This document shows, piece after piece, positions 22,613 to 35,400 of a DNA stretch of 64,000 bases. Position 1 is the first letter of the stretch; each line of letters opens with the position of its first letter. Source of the stretch: Doryteuthis pealeii. Lineage: Eukaryota; Mollusca; Cephalopoda; Myopsida; Loliginidae. The stretch lies in contig CM042179.1 of the NCBI GenBank assembly GCA_023376005.1, forward strand, positions 19,246,419 to 19,310,418. The letters are read 5' to 3'. The translations under genes were made by a program, and so were the position numbers. The notes beneath the pieces are model-generated. The model did not search any database and was not told where the DNA came from. It worked only from the letters and a program-made list of their open reading frames with translations.

Positions 22613-23495
22613 CTCATGATGTTAATTTAGAGCTTTATGAAAACCTTTTTATTTTTAAAAACTTTTTATCAATTCTGAATTAAGCTAAGTTTTAAACAAT
22701 TTTTTTTTTTTTTTACCACTTATATTTAATTTTCAAAACTAATTTGAATTAAGGCTTCAATAGGCTAACTTTTTAGAGATTGTTTTGGAATTTTTTTCCT
22801 CTCTAAGCACTAATTTCATAACTAGACTTCAGCTTTTATATTGAAACTCTATTAACTTATGATTTTTAAAAAAAGATTTGTTATAGACATGGCTGTAAAG
22901 AAATGTTCTTAAAATGATCAAACTGACATAATTAAGCTGATTTCTATTATAAAATTAAGTAGGCTACCTACATCTTTAAAAAAAAGAAAAAAAAAAAAGA
23001 AAAAAAGTGAATCAACATATAGCAGTTGCTTATCTCTTACAGTTTTTATACCTTCTGTAAATATAAAATTAATTTAAAAATTTTTCTTGCTAATGTTTTT
23101 ATGGTTTGAATGAAACCATCTATAATTTATCCTTATAAAGTAGTGAACCTATATTACTGTTTGAATTAACATGCAATTGTTTTGAAACTAATTTTAGTTA
23201 CCTGCTAGATAATCTTATTAAAAGGGATTGAAAATTTTATTGCTGAATATCTCATGTCAGTGCTAATGGAGCTCTTAGCTAATGGAGACACTTCTTGCAA
23301 CTTTGTGCACTCATTCTAGTGAAGAGTACAATACACATTTGTCTATTAAATGTATGTAGGTACAAATGTGTGCGTCCATGTGTTTATATATACATATTTG
23401 TATAAATAAACAGTTAAAAATAAATGTACAAGCAAAACATATTCTAGCCTTGAATTCAGTAATATAATATTAGCAATTCTGCCGTTAAAAACATG

Positions 23496-23567
<72 letters not shown>

Positions 23568-23720
23568 CACTTTCAGATTTTTTTTCTTTTTTTTTACTGG
23601 TGAATTTTTTCTATTTTCAACACAGCATATTTTTAATTTATCTGAAATTTTGTTTATGGTTTGTATCTGCAAGCAATGACAGGTCCTGTTCACCAAACAG
23701 TCAACTCAATAAAATATTAT
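21635..23720 (+). other. Possible UBE2K 3' UTR and downstream DNA
   Basis: No coding exon is convincing here. AATAAA-type signals occur near 22485 and at 23708-23713, so part may be 3' UTR of the UBA exon. It includes a (TA)n tract at about 22568-22606 and an uninterrupted T68 at 23497-23564. An acceptor-like ttgcag followed by a short open stretch near 22218 lacks homology and was not called. Confidence 0.3.
23497..23564. repeat. T68 homopolymer
   Basis: Sixty-eight consecutive T, followed closely by further T-rich sequence. This could be a retroposed poly-A tail on the minus strand, or a sequencing-sensitive length. Confidence 0.95.
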
Positions 23721-25460
23721 TTTACTAACAGTCCTGGGTTTCATGTTTGCTAAAATTTTAAACCATTCCATATATTAAACAAATGTTTTATTTGTATTGT
23801 TTTGTTGCTGTTTTTCAAATAAAATGTTCTGCTTTTGATAATTGAAAAATGTTGACCAACTGTATTTCTGCCCCTCTTACAACAATAGGAACAAACCTTT
23901 TATCAAGAAACACTTAAATATTTATCAAAACTTTTCAAACAATACTATATTTAACTAATAAATAGTAAGTTCTGATAGAAAGTATCACAAAGCACAGGGT
24001 TCCTTATAAAAAAATATCTAGGTTAGATATTAACAAATTTTAAATTTATATATAATCTTAAATTTATATCAAATCATTTAAGATTTGAAAAAGAATAGAT
24101 TTGAAACTGTTGCTCATCTTAATTCTTCTTGATCTTTTTTCTGCCTGGCTTGTACCATCAATGTGAAGCTTTCTATTCCTGACAAAACAAGATGCTGTTT
24201 ACCATTTCAATATGAATTTTTGTCTCATTCATAGGTTGTTAAATATTGCTTGATGTATTTTCTGTTAAATATTCTTACCAAATATCTACAATTTCAAGAA
24301 AAATGTCCTAAGTAAACTACTTTGATGGATTGAGTTCAAATTGTCCACATACTTTTTACTCCAGGATTACATAGGCATATTGGATCACTAAATTGTTAAT
24401 GAAAAAAAATGTTTATGTATTCAACAGACTGCTGTGATATGCTATCACAATATTAGATACACTTGCCCCTACTTTTTTTTTTTTTTTTTTTTTATTATTA
24501 AAAAAAAAAACCTTTTTGAGAACTTCTCAGTAGTAGTAGGGGATAGGTTGTTGGAATTGCATAAAATTGTTCTGGAAAACTATACTATACCACCACTGAT
24601 ACATACAGCAGGTAATGTATTACAATTTTTAATTAATAATATAGTTTTAAAATTACTTTTGATGTACATAATTTAAATAAAACATAAATAACAAGATAAT
24701 TTTTAATCATTTTTCAGAAAAATTTTTCTTAAAATACCTCTCATCACATTATCTTCCTCCACCATGCTTGTGCTTTTTTTATTATTTATATTTTTTTTTT
24801 ATCAATCTGCTAATATATAGTAGCTTATAACTTATATTGAATACCTGCATTTATTTGCAATTTGTTTGGTAGAGGATANAATCTTCTTGGTTGGCTGCTT
24901 TTAGCTTTAATCTCAAGGTGCTTTTCCTACCACTAACTTCATTTACTATTTGCCATGATAATTTTCTATTTGCCCTCGTATGTTTTCTATTTGTTCCTTT
25001 TGTAAGTTTTACTTGTTTTGACAAGCTTTCTTAAGATTTTACAACATTGGAGTTTACACATTACATAGAGATGCATTTTTAAAATATTGCTATCTCTGTT
25101 TTGTCTCCCAGGGACAGTGTATTTAGCTCAATTGGTATGCATTTAGCTGCTGCTTTTAAGTGGCACTGACAAAGTTTTCATTTTCATAATTTGGAATATG
25201 CCTTTTGATGTTTCCTGAAGAACAAACTTTTTCCTTACTAAATAGTTATTACATATATCATCAGTCATATATTTACTGGTTCATTATTTATTTCTACATA
25301 GAATTGGGCATAATTTTCCTGAGACAATTCTGTCATTTGTGAATACTCCTTCAAAAGAGGAGCATGCCTCGCAGTTCATAGCACTGTTTATTCACTTACT
25401 AAAATACAATCTAGCTGTGCTTTTGTGTCATTTGAACAGAAGTAGGTCCATAGTATACCA
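23721..25460. other. AT-rich stretch without recognised features
   Basis: No gene or repeat recognised beyond poly-T/A runs. It contains the only ambiguous base of the window, n at 24879. Confidence 0.5.
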
Positions 25461-26372
25461 GTAATAGAAGACAGACTCAGAATTATTTTCATATATAATA
25501 TGTGAAATAAAAACGATTGTATACCGTCAGGGATTTGCTTTGAAACTTTTTTTTTCAAAATTCAAATTTACTTGTCTTTCGAATGTAAACAACGGGCACC
25601 AATTTTTCAATTTAAATAGTAATTCATCACTTATTTCTGGTCCAATTTTTTAAATATTTATAGGTTGGAAATAAATGAAAATAATCTTTCTAAAAATGTA
25701 ACTTTTATGTGTTTTTAACCATTGAATTATTTTTTTTACGCAGAGTTAAAATGGTATTATTTTTAAACAAAGCTGTACATGCTACATGTGGGCAGGCTTT
25801 GTTAAATCAAATTATATAGTTATTTTATTTCTTGTATGTAATACAACATAGCAGGTATCTAAAAAGGTATTTTTTAAGTCCAAACAGATGTTATTATATA
25901 AATTAATACTATATATGTGTATATATGCGTATTAAAATGAAAATGTTGAATAATCTTGTGGTAAACTTTATAAAAGAAAAATAATTTTTTTTTTAAGTCT
26001 TGATATTGCTACTTATTCCCTAAATAATGGGTTCTGGCATGGAGATACATAAAATTTAAGTGCAGAATCAGAAATAACATACAATTTTACATAAGAATGC
26101 AAAGTTTTATCAAAATTACTCCAAAAATAAAGAAAAGGTGAAGAAATTAGTTAATTTTTTGTTTGAAGTGGTCCATGATTTGACATTTTTTTAACAAAAT
26201 CATGTCAACTTTTGTACCCCCAATTTTGGGCTTTAAATTCTCATAACTTTTGAACCATTGGGGATATTTGCATAATTCAAATAGTTCTTAACTCAATTTA
26301 CAAAGCTCTATATAACTAACGTGATTAGATAACAACCTCAAATAAAAATTTTAAAAATCAACTGGGAATGCT
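25461..26372 (-). mobile_element. N1 repeat, partial inverted copy
   Basis: The right end (aatcaactgggaatgct at about 26356-26372) and about 900 bp inward match N1 on the minus strand. These include the ttgtacccccaattt, cttgtatgtaatacaaca and gaaataagtga-type blocks. One tandem-core block is fused close to the terminal part, so the copy is internally deleted. Its far end is truncated at about 25461. Confidence 0.7.
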
Positions 26373-26386
26373 ATTAGCATATAGTC

Positions 26387-26423
<37 letters not shown>

Positions 26424-26444
26424 AAATATAAAAAAAAACTTACC

Positions 26445-27295
26445 ATTATAATAATGCCCTACAAAGATATGAAAGTAATGGTTCATTCACCTGATGGTGA
26501 CAAATTTCTATGACATTGTTGCTGGAGTCCTACAAAGAGTACATTAGCACCATATATATTTATAATATGCCTAGATTACGTACTTTTAATGTCATTAGAT
26601 CACATAAAAGAAAATGGCTTCACACTAAACAAAAAAAAAATCAAGCCGGTGGCAATATCCCATAGAGACTATTACAGATGTGGATTACAGAGATTTAGTG
26701 CTTCTTGCAAATACACCAGCACAAGTAAAATCACTGCTACATAGCCAAGAGAAAGCAGCAAGAGTCATTGGCCTCTATGCAAACTCGGATAAAACAGAAT
26801 TCATGTTTTATATGAGATGGTAAGCCTCTAAATTTAGTAGACCAGTTCACACACCTAAGTAGTAATATCTTATCTACAGAAAGCGATGAGAATGTACACA
26901 TAGGAAAAACAAACAGATTATCAATCATATGGAAATCTGATCTCACTGATAAGATAAAGCAAACATTCTTTAAAGCCATAGAAGTGCTACTGTATGGCTG
27001 CACCACTGACTGACAACATACTTAGACAAAAAAGCTAGATGGGAGCTACACACGGATGCCACACGGTCTTGAACAAATCTTGGAAGAAGCACCCCACAAG
27101 AAAGCAGCTATACAGCTACTTGCCCCATCATACAAAACATTAGTAAGGTGAACAAGACATCCAAGACATTGCTTGAGAAGCAAAGATAAACTCAATGTTT
27201 TCCTGTGGACAACTACACATGGACACACCATCTTGGAATGACCAGCAAAAACCTACATCAATCAGCTGTGCAGATTCTGGATGACTGATGGGTAT
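26445..27295 (+). pseudogene. LINE reverse-transcriptase relic (RTE-like family)
   Basis: Frame-hopping translation follows the conserved C-terminal half of a widespread animal LINE reverse transcriptase. In order: VHSPDGDKF, TLAPYIFIICLDYVLLMSLD, ENGFTLN, a catalytic block now reading DVDYRDLVLLANTPAQVKSL where the family has YADD, then GLYANSDKTEFMFY, IWKSDLTDKIKQTFF-like and LLYGC-like pieces, and the end INQLCADSG. The lost catalytic Ala-Asp plus many stops make it dead. The 5' end abuts a poly-A run next to N1. Confidence 0.8.
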
Positions 27296-27700
27296 AGTTA
27301 GCAAAAGTCATAGTATCAGTGTTGTCAGCATGACTTGATAGCCCACTACTCCTTTTTAGGATTGTTTCTTGTAAGATAGTAAATTTTGTAAATTTTTTTA
27401 GAATTTCATTCTGAAAACACAACTGTAGGAATAATTCATCATAAAATGTAATATTACTAATCCGTTTTGGCTGATGGTTAGAATCAAAAGTTGTCATTTT
27501 TATTAATTTCAGAAAATTCCCACTGTAACTTATATTGTTTACAGATTTGTTATAAAGATTTTTTTTAAATAACCTCTACAAAAGAGAAGAGTATGATTTG
27601 AAAAAATTATAATCATATTTTAAAAATTTGCATTATAAATCTTTATAATGTGCAAAAGAAACTAGATTTTTACAATGTTGACAAAATTGAAAATATAAAA
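27296..27700. other. Unassigned AT-rich spacer
   Basis: No recognisable element or gene between the LINE relic and the mariner relic. Confidence 0.4.
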
Positions 27701-28797
27701 TACAAGGGTCGTCTGAAAGGTTCATATGCTGACTATAAAGAAGTAACGCTTTTGCATTACTCCTTTATAGTTTTGTATATATTAATTTCAACTCTTACAA
27801 CTGCATTGTTTATTTCCTGCTAAACTGACATCTGATTGTTCAAAGACTTCAAAAATAACAATTGGACATTGTGGGGTTATCAAATTAAACCTGCAGAAAA
27901 AGGGTCTAACCCCCAATAACATTCAGACTGATATGGTTGCCATATTAAGGGATGATACTCCAGATCTATCGACAGTGAGCAGCTGAATTTTAGAGTGGAT
28001 GGGTTAGTCTTGAAGATGACCTAACCGAATGTCTGGACATCCTGCAAGTGACACCATAGGAGAAAATATTGTGTTCACCACATGGTGATGGATGACAGTA
28101 CTATAAATCAAATAACCAATGTTATTTGCATATATCATGAGATTTGAGAATATTCTGCACAATGAACTTGACATGAAAAGTTCCTGCTCAAGGGGCGCTA
28201 TATCCCGATACCATCACTGGGAAATCCAATATTGTGGCAGATCCAACTGGTTTCCTTGAACATTTCCTAACCCAAGAGGAGTGTTGGGTTTATCACTGAC
28301 CCAGAGACAATCCATACAATGGAAACACCCTGCCTCACCTGCATCAAAGGCCATTTCATCTGCAGGGAACTTGAGGTCTTCAGTTTTATTTTTTTAAATT
28401 CAAAGGGCATTGTTTTTAATGAATATCTTTAAAAGAGCCACACCATCAATGGAGTGTACAGTCAAATACCAAGTTCATAAGGAAAACTGATGAAACAAGT
28501 CCTTGGTTTCAATAGCTGCTGTGTATGACTGGCTTTGAACTGTTTGATCACTTTTCCTATTCATCCGTTCTTCTATCATGATAAAAACACTTGTGTAGGA
28601 ACCACTATCATAGTGAGGATGCACTGGATCTGCTGTTGATGACTGATGACAGAATAAAAGCTTCTTCACCAATGAGATCCAAGCACTGCAACACTGATGG
28701 AAGAAGTGTGTGGCCCACAAGGACTGTTGAAAAACTCATTTTGTCACATTCCATGAGTATCTTTATCAGCCTGTGAACTTTTCAGCCAAACCTTATA
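27701..28797 (+). mobile_element. mariner-like DNA transposon relic, about 1.1 kb
   Basis: The terminal inverted repeats are about 30 bp: tacaagggtcgtctgaaagg at 27701 against the reverse complement of ttcagccaaaccttata ending 28797, about three-quarters identical, with TA at both ends. Between them are transposase fragments: NIQTDMVAILRDDTPDLSTV (about 27920-27975), FLEHFLTQEECWVYH (about 28253-28297, the region of the second catalytic Asp) and CIKGHFICRE. Stops and shifts are frequent. Length and layout fit mariner. Confidence 0.8.
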
Positions 28798-29445
28798 ACT
28801 TCAGATATTATGAGTGCAGTATCATATGCAAATGAGAATACTATAAAAGCAGTCTGCCTCAGTGGCAAGGCAGACTGCTACTACAATTGCCTGATGATAA
28901 CGTGTGTTCCATAGACTGATTTACTTCATAACAATGAGTATGGTATTAGCAACATGTTTTTTGTTTTGTTTCAACCACAACACTTGCTTTATATTCTTTT
29001 AGTTTGATATTCTGTTACCAGGGTCTCAAAAAAAAAAAAAAAAAAATTTTTTTAAAGTTATTCCAGTATATTTTTAAAGTGTTATTCAGATCTTTTCTGC
29101 ATACCTATACTCTTTTCCTAAAAATTAATAGAATATCACACAACTAACAAGTTATACAGAAATATATTTCCATTTCATATACAACAAAGATGGTTTGCTT
29201 TATTTAAGTAAAACCGTTTTCATAAGTCACTCATCCAAAAATCTTGAGCTATATTAAAAGTTGAATCTTTTTCACTAGCAACTTCAGCTTTAGTAAATAC
29301 TATTTCATGAAGGATAAATTTGTCCCGTGATATTTGTAAAAATTAAATGTTTTATTGAACATCTGAAGAATTCTTATCCTGCACAAAACTTGTTCATATG
29401 CAAGTTTGTTAATTCAAAATTTTCTATAAGAATAGTATAGGGAGT

Positions 29446-29498
<53 letters not shown>

Positions 29499-29690
29499 GG
29501 ATACGAGTTTTAAAAGCGAATTAAGAATAATTAAATCTATTATTTAAGGTTAGACTTTGTCTAAAAATCGATAAGTAGTAGCATAATAACCATTAAAAAA
29601 AAAAAAAAGAAAAATATAATTACATATGCAGTTTATTTTTAAAAGATTTAAAACTATTTGTTTTGGTCAATTTTGATGCGATCCGCCATT
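28798..29690. other. AT-rich stretch, no gene seen
   Basis: Contains poly-A runs (about 29028-29046 and A47 near 29450-29496) and no recognised element. Confidence 0.5.
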
Positions 29691-29741
29691 TTGGCTGTTT
29701 TTCAATGGTTTTAGGCACTTGTTTACAATTTTAACGTAACA

Positions 29742-30490
29742 TTTGGGATGGAAAAAAAATTTACCAAAAATCAGGTAATTATCCGATTTTAATTAAATTT
29801 TCAGTATTGATTTAACAATTAATGAATTTTATAATGCATCAGTTATTTTATTTCAAAACTTTAATTTAGTATTTTTGCTATAAAAAATTAATATATAAAA
29901 TTCATTCAAAATATGAAAATCCTGATGTTAAGTTTAAAATGTTATATTTTTAGATTCTAAAAATAAATATCTACTTAATGCAAACCTTATTTTAGTCAAA
30001 CAAAGTATACGTTTTGAAGAAAAACTCGATTGAAAATGTACCCCCTCCTCTTTTTAAGCAGAAAAAACATTGATGTATAATTTTTTCTTTTATAAAATAA
30101 TAACCAATTAAATAATTATCGAAAAGAGTAAAAAGAAATCTCCAAAATTAATTATTTATTATTTTTTACATTTTATTTTTCGATACTTATTTTCTCATAG
30201 AAGCGCAACCGTAAAAAAATTTTTTTTTCTATTCATAACTTCGGTCTTTTATCTCATTATTTATACTGTAATTAGTATCAAATATGATCAACTTGCAAAA
30301 CATTTTACGCCCCCAACACAAGGGGGGTCAAAATTAAGTGATCTGAAAAAAAAAAAAAAAAAAAAAAAATGAGAAAGTTTTGAAATAAAATAAATAATGC
30401 ATTATAAAGATCATTCATTGATACATAAACACTGAAAATTTCATTAAAATCCGATAATTTCCCGATTTTTGGTAAATTATTTTCTGTAGG
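29742..30490. mobile_element. Foldback/TIR element, about 0.75 kb
   Basis: About 125-bp imperfect inverted arms at 29742-29870 and 30363-30490. Both include tttaccaaaaatc, then attttcagt, and attttatttcaaaact. The middle is non-coding. A related end (aattccctgatttttggt) occurs at about 49553-49570. Confidence 0.6.
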
Positions 30491-30548
30491 GGGGCTAAAG
30501 TCATTTTGTCAAAAACACATTAGGCTCGGTTTGCCAGTCCCTAGAATA

Positions 30549-31161
30549 GTATTCCCAGTTGATTTTTTTTTTTGGTTATTTAATCATATTAGTTAAATAG
30601 AGCTGTGTAATTTATGTAAAATTGTATGTTCTTTCTGATAATGCACTCAAATTTTATGTATCTCCATGCTAGAACCCATTATTTAGGGAATAAGAAGTAG
30701 GGACATCAACGTTTTTTTGATTTTTTAAAAAGTTTACCACAAGATTATTCAATATTTTAATTCTAATACGGCATATATACACATATATAGTATTAATTTA
30801 TATAAACAATATCACTTTGGACTTTAAAATACCTTTTTAAATACCTGCTATGCTGTATTACATACAAGAAATAGAATAACTCTTTATATAATTTTATTTA
30901 ACAAAGCTTGTCCTGCGTGTGCAGCTTTGTTTACCCAAGTTAGTTTTTTTTCCAAAATTGAAAGTTTGACAAAAAAAAAAAAACCGACGGTATACTATCA
31001 TTAAAATTTCATACATTATATACAAAAATAATTTTGAGACTATCTTCTATTAATTATATAGTGCTCTTTTTGCTTATCTTATACTTTTAAAAAAATCTCC
31101 ATCAACTTTGGTATATTGTGGTTTCGCCTACAAAGGTCAGAAAAGAAAAAAAAGTTCCTGC

Positions 31162-31173
<12 letters not shown>
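30549..31173 (+). mobile_element. N1 repeat, partial copy 3
   Basis: Starts tattcccagttgattttttt. An internal deletion after about 55 bp joins it to the N1 block beginning ttatgtaaaattgtatgttc. It runs to the gttcctgctt block and ends in a poly-A run that leads into a tiny inverted N1 end at 31196-31211. Confidence 0.7.
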
Positions 31174-31195
<22 letters not shown>

Positions 31196-31201
<6 letters not shown>

Positions 31202-31229
31202 ACTGGGAATGCTACATTCCCAGTTGATT
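31196..31229. repeat. Head-to-head N1 ends forming a palindrome
   Basis: aatcaactgggaatg, then cta, then cattcccagttgatt. The 15-bp arms are perfect. The left arm is only the outer end of N1; the right arm continues as N1 copy 4. Confidence 0.85.
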
Positions 31230-31384
31230 TTTTTTTTTATTTGGAGATTATTATTTAATCATGTTAGTTATATAGAGTTTTGTAAATGGGGTTCAGAACT
31301 GTTTAAATTGTGCAAATGTCCCAGTGGTTCAAAAGTTATGAGAATTTAAAGCCCCGAAATTGGGGGTACAAAAGTGGACATGAT

Positions 31385-31429
<45 letters not shown>

Positions 31430-31705
31430 TGGTTAAAACATGTCAAATCATGGACTAATTGAAAAGAAATTTAGTAATTTCTTCACCATTTCTTTATTTC
31501 TGGAGTAATTTTGATAAAACTTTGCATTCTTATGTAAAATTGTATGTTCTTTCTGATTCTGCACTTAAATTTTATGTATCTCCATGCTAGAACCCATTAT
31601 TTGGGAATAAAAAGTAGGGATATCAAGATTTTTTAAAATTTTTTTTAAGTTTACAAGATTATTCAACATTTTCATTTTAATACAGCATATATACACATAT
31701 AGTAC
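31213..31705 (+). mobile_element. N1 repeat, partial copy 4
   Basis: About 490 bp of the N1 5' part, including ccccgaaattgggggtacaa and a poly-A of about 37 at 31390. It breaks off near atacacatatagta, where a gag relic begins. Confidence 0.7.
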
Positions 31706-31709
31706 AGAT

Positions 31710-34135
31710 GAGGAGGTAACTTTTTTGTTCATTTCAGTCAATATGAAAACATTTACAAAACAGACTGTGTAAATTGGTCTGACCACAAAAAGGTTAGATT
31801 TTTGCTAAGATTAGACGCTATTGAATACACAAAGTTTGTAAATTACATTTTACTGAAAAAGAAAAAAAAAGACTTCTGACCTAACATTTAAAGAAACAGT
31901 TACTTTGCTTTCTGAATTGTTCAGCTCAAAAACATTTGCTAGCATTGTGAACAATCAGTGTGAGGGATTCAAACTGGCAGAATTAAACCCGGATAATTCT
32001 AAATGCCTGATATTTGTTCAGGGGTTGGTGTCAACAAAAGACGCTGAAATCAGGAGAAGAGTTTTAAATAAACTTGAAAATGAATTGACTTTGCAAAACC
32101 TAACAGAAGATTGTCAAAGATTTATAAATGTCTGACAAAATGCTAAAGATATTGAAGTAAGCAGTGTGTTGCACAATTAAAAAGTGCATCAAGAAAATTA
32201 AGTGACAAAAAAAATATTACTCCTAGCCCTTGTTACGCATGTGGAGAATTACATTTTTATAATGACTGTCCATACAAAAATAAAGAATGTTTCTGTTGAA
32301 AAAAAAAAAGACATAAGAAAAGTAACTGTAAAACAAATTTTTGTTAAAACATTAAAGTTGTTAATGAAATTACCATTCAGAATATAAGGAAATTTGTGCA
32401 AGTAAAAAATCCTTAACAAAAATATCAAATTACAATTGGATATCAGTTCCAACTTAAGCATAATAAATACATATACATCTAGGAAAATTAGGAAAAGCAA
32501 AATTATTGGTTACCAAGAAAATTGCTTGTAGTGTTACAGGACAAAAAATAAAATTTGAGGGGGAAATGTGATGTTTAATGAGAAAACATTGAAATTAAGA
32601 TTGTAATGAAAAATACAAATAACATTTTTGGAATGAATTGGATGAATCAGTTTAAGTTATAGATTAGTCCAATTAGTTCATTATACTAAGAAGTAAAAGT
32701 TTTTACCAATGAAGCAGAAAATTTAAAGAATTAAAAATAAAATTCTCATATGTATTTTTTAGGGGTTTAGGCAGGTGTAATAAAATGAAAGCTAAATGAG
32801 CTGAAATGTATAACCAGTTTTCAAAAAGAAAAAGAATGTACCTTTTGCATTGGTAAAACAGATCAATGACGAGCAGGACAGACTTGGGGGGGGGGGGACA
32901 AAAAAAAAAGATGTTTTATTTAAAGTTAATTATAGCGATTGGGCTTCACCAATGGTATATATAAAGAAAAAGTCTAAAGAGATACGTGTCTGCACGGATT
33001 TCTCCGAGGGTTTAAACAATGTCCTCTAAAGTTATCATTACCCACTTCCAGAGCTAGAAGAGGTTTTTGCATAACTTAGTGTGGGTCAGATATTTTTGAA
33101 AATCAACCTAAACCACACACATCTGCAGATTGAAGTGGACAACCAATGTTCCAATTCACTTACGATAAACACACATTGAGGAATGTATAAATTTGATTAT
33201 TTAGCTTTTGGTATCAAGGTTGCCCAGCTATTTTACAGCAAGTAATGGATACAATGCTTAGTGGACTTCACTTTGCAGATGATATTTTGCTGAAAAGTGA
33301 AAACCCAGAAGAACACAAGAAAAAATGTTTGAGGTTTTTAGAAGGATTCAAAACTATGGTTTCAAGCTGAAAGACAAAAAAAGGTGAATTTTTCATGAAT
33401 AAAATCAAATATTTGGGACAAATAATTGATAAAAATAGCAGAAGACCAGATCCAGCACATGTCTAGAAAAGACATACCTGCTCCTGAAAATGTCAACTCC
33501 CTACAAAGTTTCTTGGGTTTGGCAAGTTATTACAACATATTTGTGCCAAACATGCATTGTTTGCAAGCTCTATTAAATAAACTATAAAATAAAAAATGAA
33601 GAAAAAAAAAGACTCTAAATGGGTTTGGTTGATGAAGTGCCAGGAAGCATTTAAAGAAATTAAAGGAATGCTAACATCAAATTTGTTTTTGAGACATTAC
33701 AATCCGGAGAAAGAAATAATTGTAGCCAGCAACGCTAAGTTCCTACAACAGAAGCCTGCAATAAACTTGAAGAGAGCTCAAATTTATTGCACATGCATCT
33801 GGGATGCTGCTTTCAGCTGAAAATTATTCAGTGATAGAAATGGAGAATTTAGGGATTGTCTTTGCTCCTACAAAATTTCATAAATTTATCCACGGAGGTA
33901 GGTTTACCTTGCAAACAGACCATTACAAGCTATTTATGGGCCCAAAAAAGGCCTACCAACCTATACAACAGCAATAATGAAAAGTTATGTGTACTGGTGT
34001 ACCATGGGTAGAGACATTGGAAGTTTGGTAAAGTCATGTAAAGGTTGTGCTTTGGCAGCTAATAAAGTTCAATCCATGGCCCGAAACTGACCGCCCAGGG
34101 TCACATCTGCATATTGACAGTGCAGAGTAAATCTA
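31710..34135 (+). mobile_element. Ty3/gypsy relic 3 (gag to start of integrase)
   Basis: A third, different gypsy lineage without LTRs, truncated inside integrase. Gag pieces: WSDHKKVRFLLRLDAIEYTK (about 31772-31831) and the ORF at 31905-32135 (LAELNPDNSKCLIFVQGL). Zinc knuckle CYACGELHFYNDC near 32232-32270. RT: YSDWASPMVYIKKKSKEIRV near 32934-32993, FLKINLNHTHLQIEVD, then FADDILLKSENPEEHK near 33272-33320. Connection NVNSLQSFLGLASYYN near 33490. RNase H at 33596-33960. Integrase start VKSCKGCALAAN near 34030. It is AT-rich and heavily broken, so old. Confidence 0.8.
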
Positions 34136-34439
34136 AAAAGAGGGGTATTATATACCCTACCTATGAACATTAATAGATATGTCCCAATCCTAAAATATCG
34201 GAGTATTATGCTGACTGAGTAGTCTTATACCACTGGCAGTGGTTTACCTTCTCCCATGTTGCTGGCAAGTATTGTATTTGTTAATGTTATAAAGATTCCA
34301 TTTCATTTCCAAACTCTGTTTTGGTTATTTCTCATTCTCTTTGTTAGGTTACAACAGTGACTCAATCATAAGTTTTATGGAATTGTCTGTTGAAATCAAA
34401 CTTCTATTATTAGTTTTCAACAGTTAACTCTTTAAAACA

Positions 34440-35060
34440 GTTCACCCTGTCAACTTGGGCTGTAGAATAAACCAACCACCTCTGTAGATGGGTAATATCC
34501 CCCAATGGAGCCACCTGTTGGCCGTGGGTGGTAACCCGTGATGCTTAAGAACAGAATCTTGGTAGCTGAGTAGTCCATGACCTACAACAATTCACTTTGG
34601 CCCTTAGGCTAAATGGGCAATCAGAGAAGCCCCCTCTGATCAATCGGCTGGTTATGTCAAGTCCTAGCACCTAATGATTGTCCGAAACCTATTGCCTTTA
34701 TAGCAACTCTCCCCCCAAAAGGTTTTATCATATATGTGCTAGAAGGCAATAGCTGAGGGTCTTAGTGTCCTGGGTATGACATTTAACTGCATCTAGTGGT
34801 GAGGTTTCAATTCTGGAGCTCTGGGTAGTGTGTAGTACCCCTTTATTGCCATTACTTCCAGGTTCACTGACCCAGAGTGATAGTACCTGTTAAGGTTCCA
34901 TTTATGGGTTAGATAGATTAAAAAGCTGAGTAAAAAATTGAGTTTAAAAAAAAAAAAATTTTAATTAAAAAAAATTGAATACCCAAGAATGGATAAAATG
35001 TCTTTGGTATAAAATAACCCAACAAGGGTTGACATGCCATAAAATCCAACCAACCAACCT
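34440..35060 (+). repeat. R2 dispersed repeat, short copy without the inserted core
   Basis: Matches the outer parts of 1835-3530. The join gtagtacccctttattgcc corresponds to the site that holds the 1.06 kb core in the long copy. It ends with cccaacaagggttgacatgc. Confidence 0.75.
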
Positions 35061-35400
35061 TAAAACAGTAATCAGTATGCCGAGACTGATATTTCACACT
35101 GTCAGTGAAAAATTTTAAAATTTAAAAAAAAAATAAAAATAAAAATTACGAGAGCCTATAAATGTCAATTTCATACACTATTAAAATTTTAGCTGAATAA
35201 AAATAGATCAATTGAAAAGACTTTTTTGTATCAATTCAAAGAAAACTTACTACAAAAATTATTTTTTTAATTAAGAAAAAAACTTTAATTTTCGAATAAC
35301 TTTTTTCAGGTCTTATTTTTTTTTTTTTTTTTTTTTTTATGATGTGGTCTTCCGGATTTATCTTTCTAGAAATGTAAAAATTAGAGACTGGAATTTTTTT
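35061..35400. other. AT-rich spacer, partly similar to 49.4 kb
   Basis: The block gatttatctttctagaaatg here resembles one near 49410-49430, suggesting another low-copy repeat. Not coding. Confidence 0.35.

Noticed and set aside
23346..23696. 116-codon minus-strand ORF with a long poly-Lys
   Set aside because: It is produced by the T68 homopolymer.
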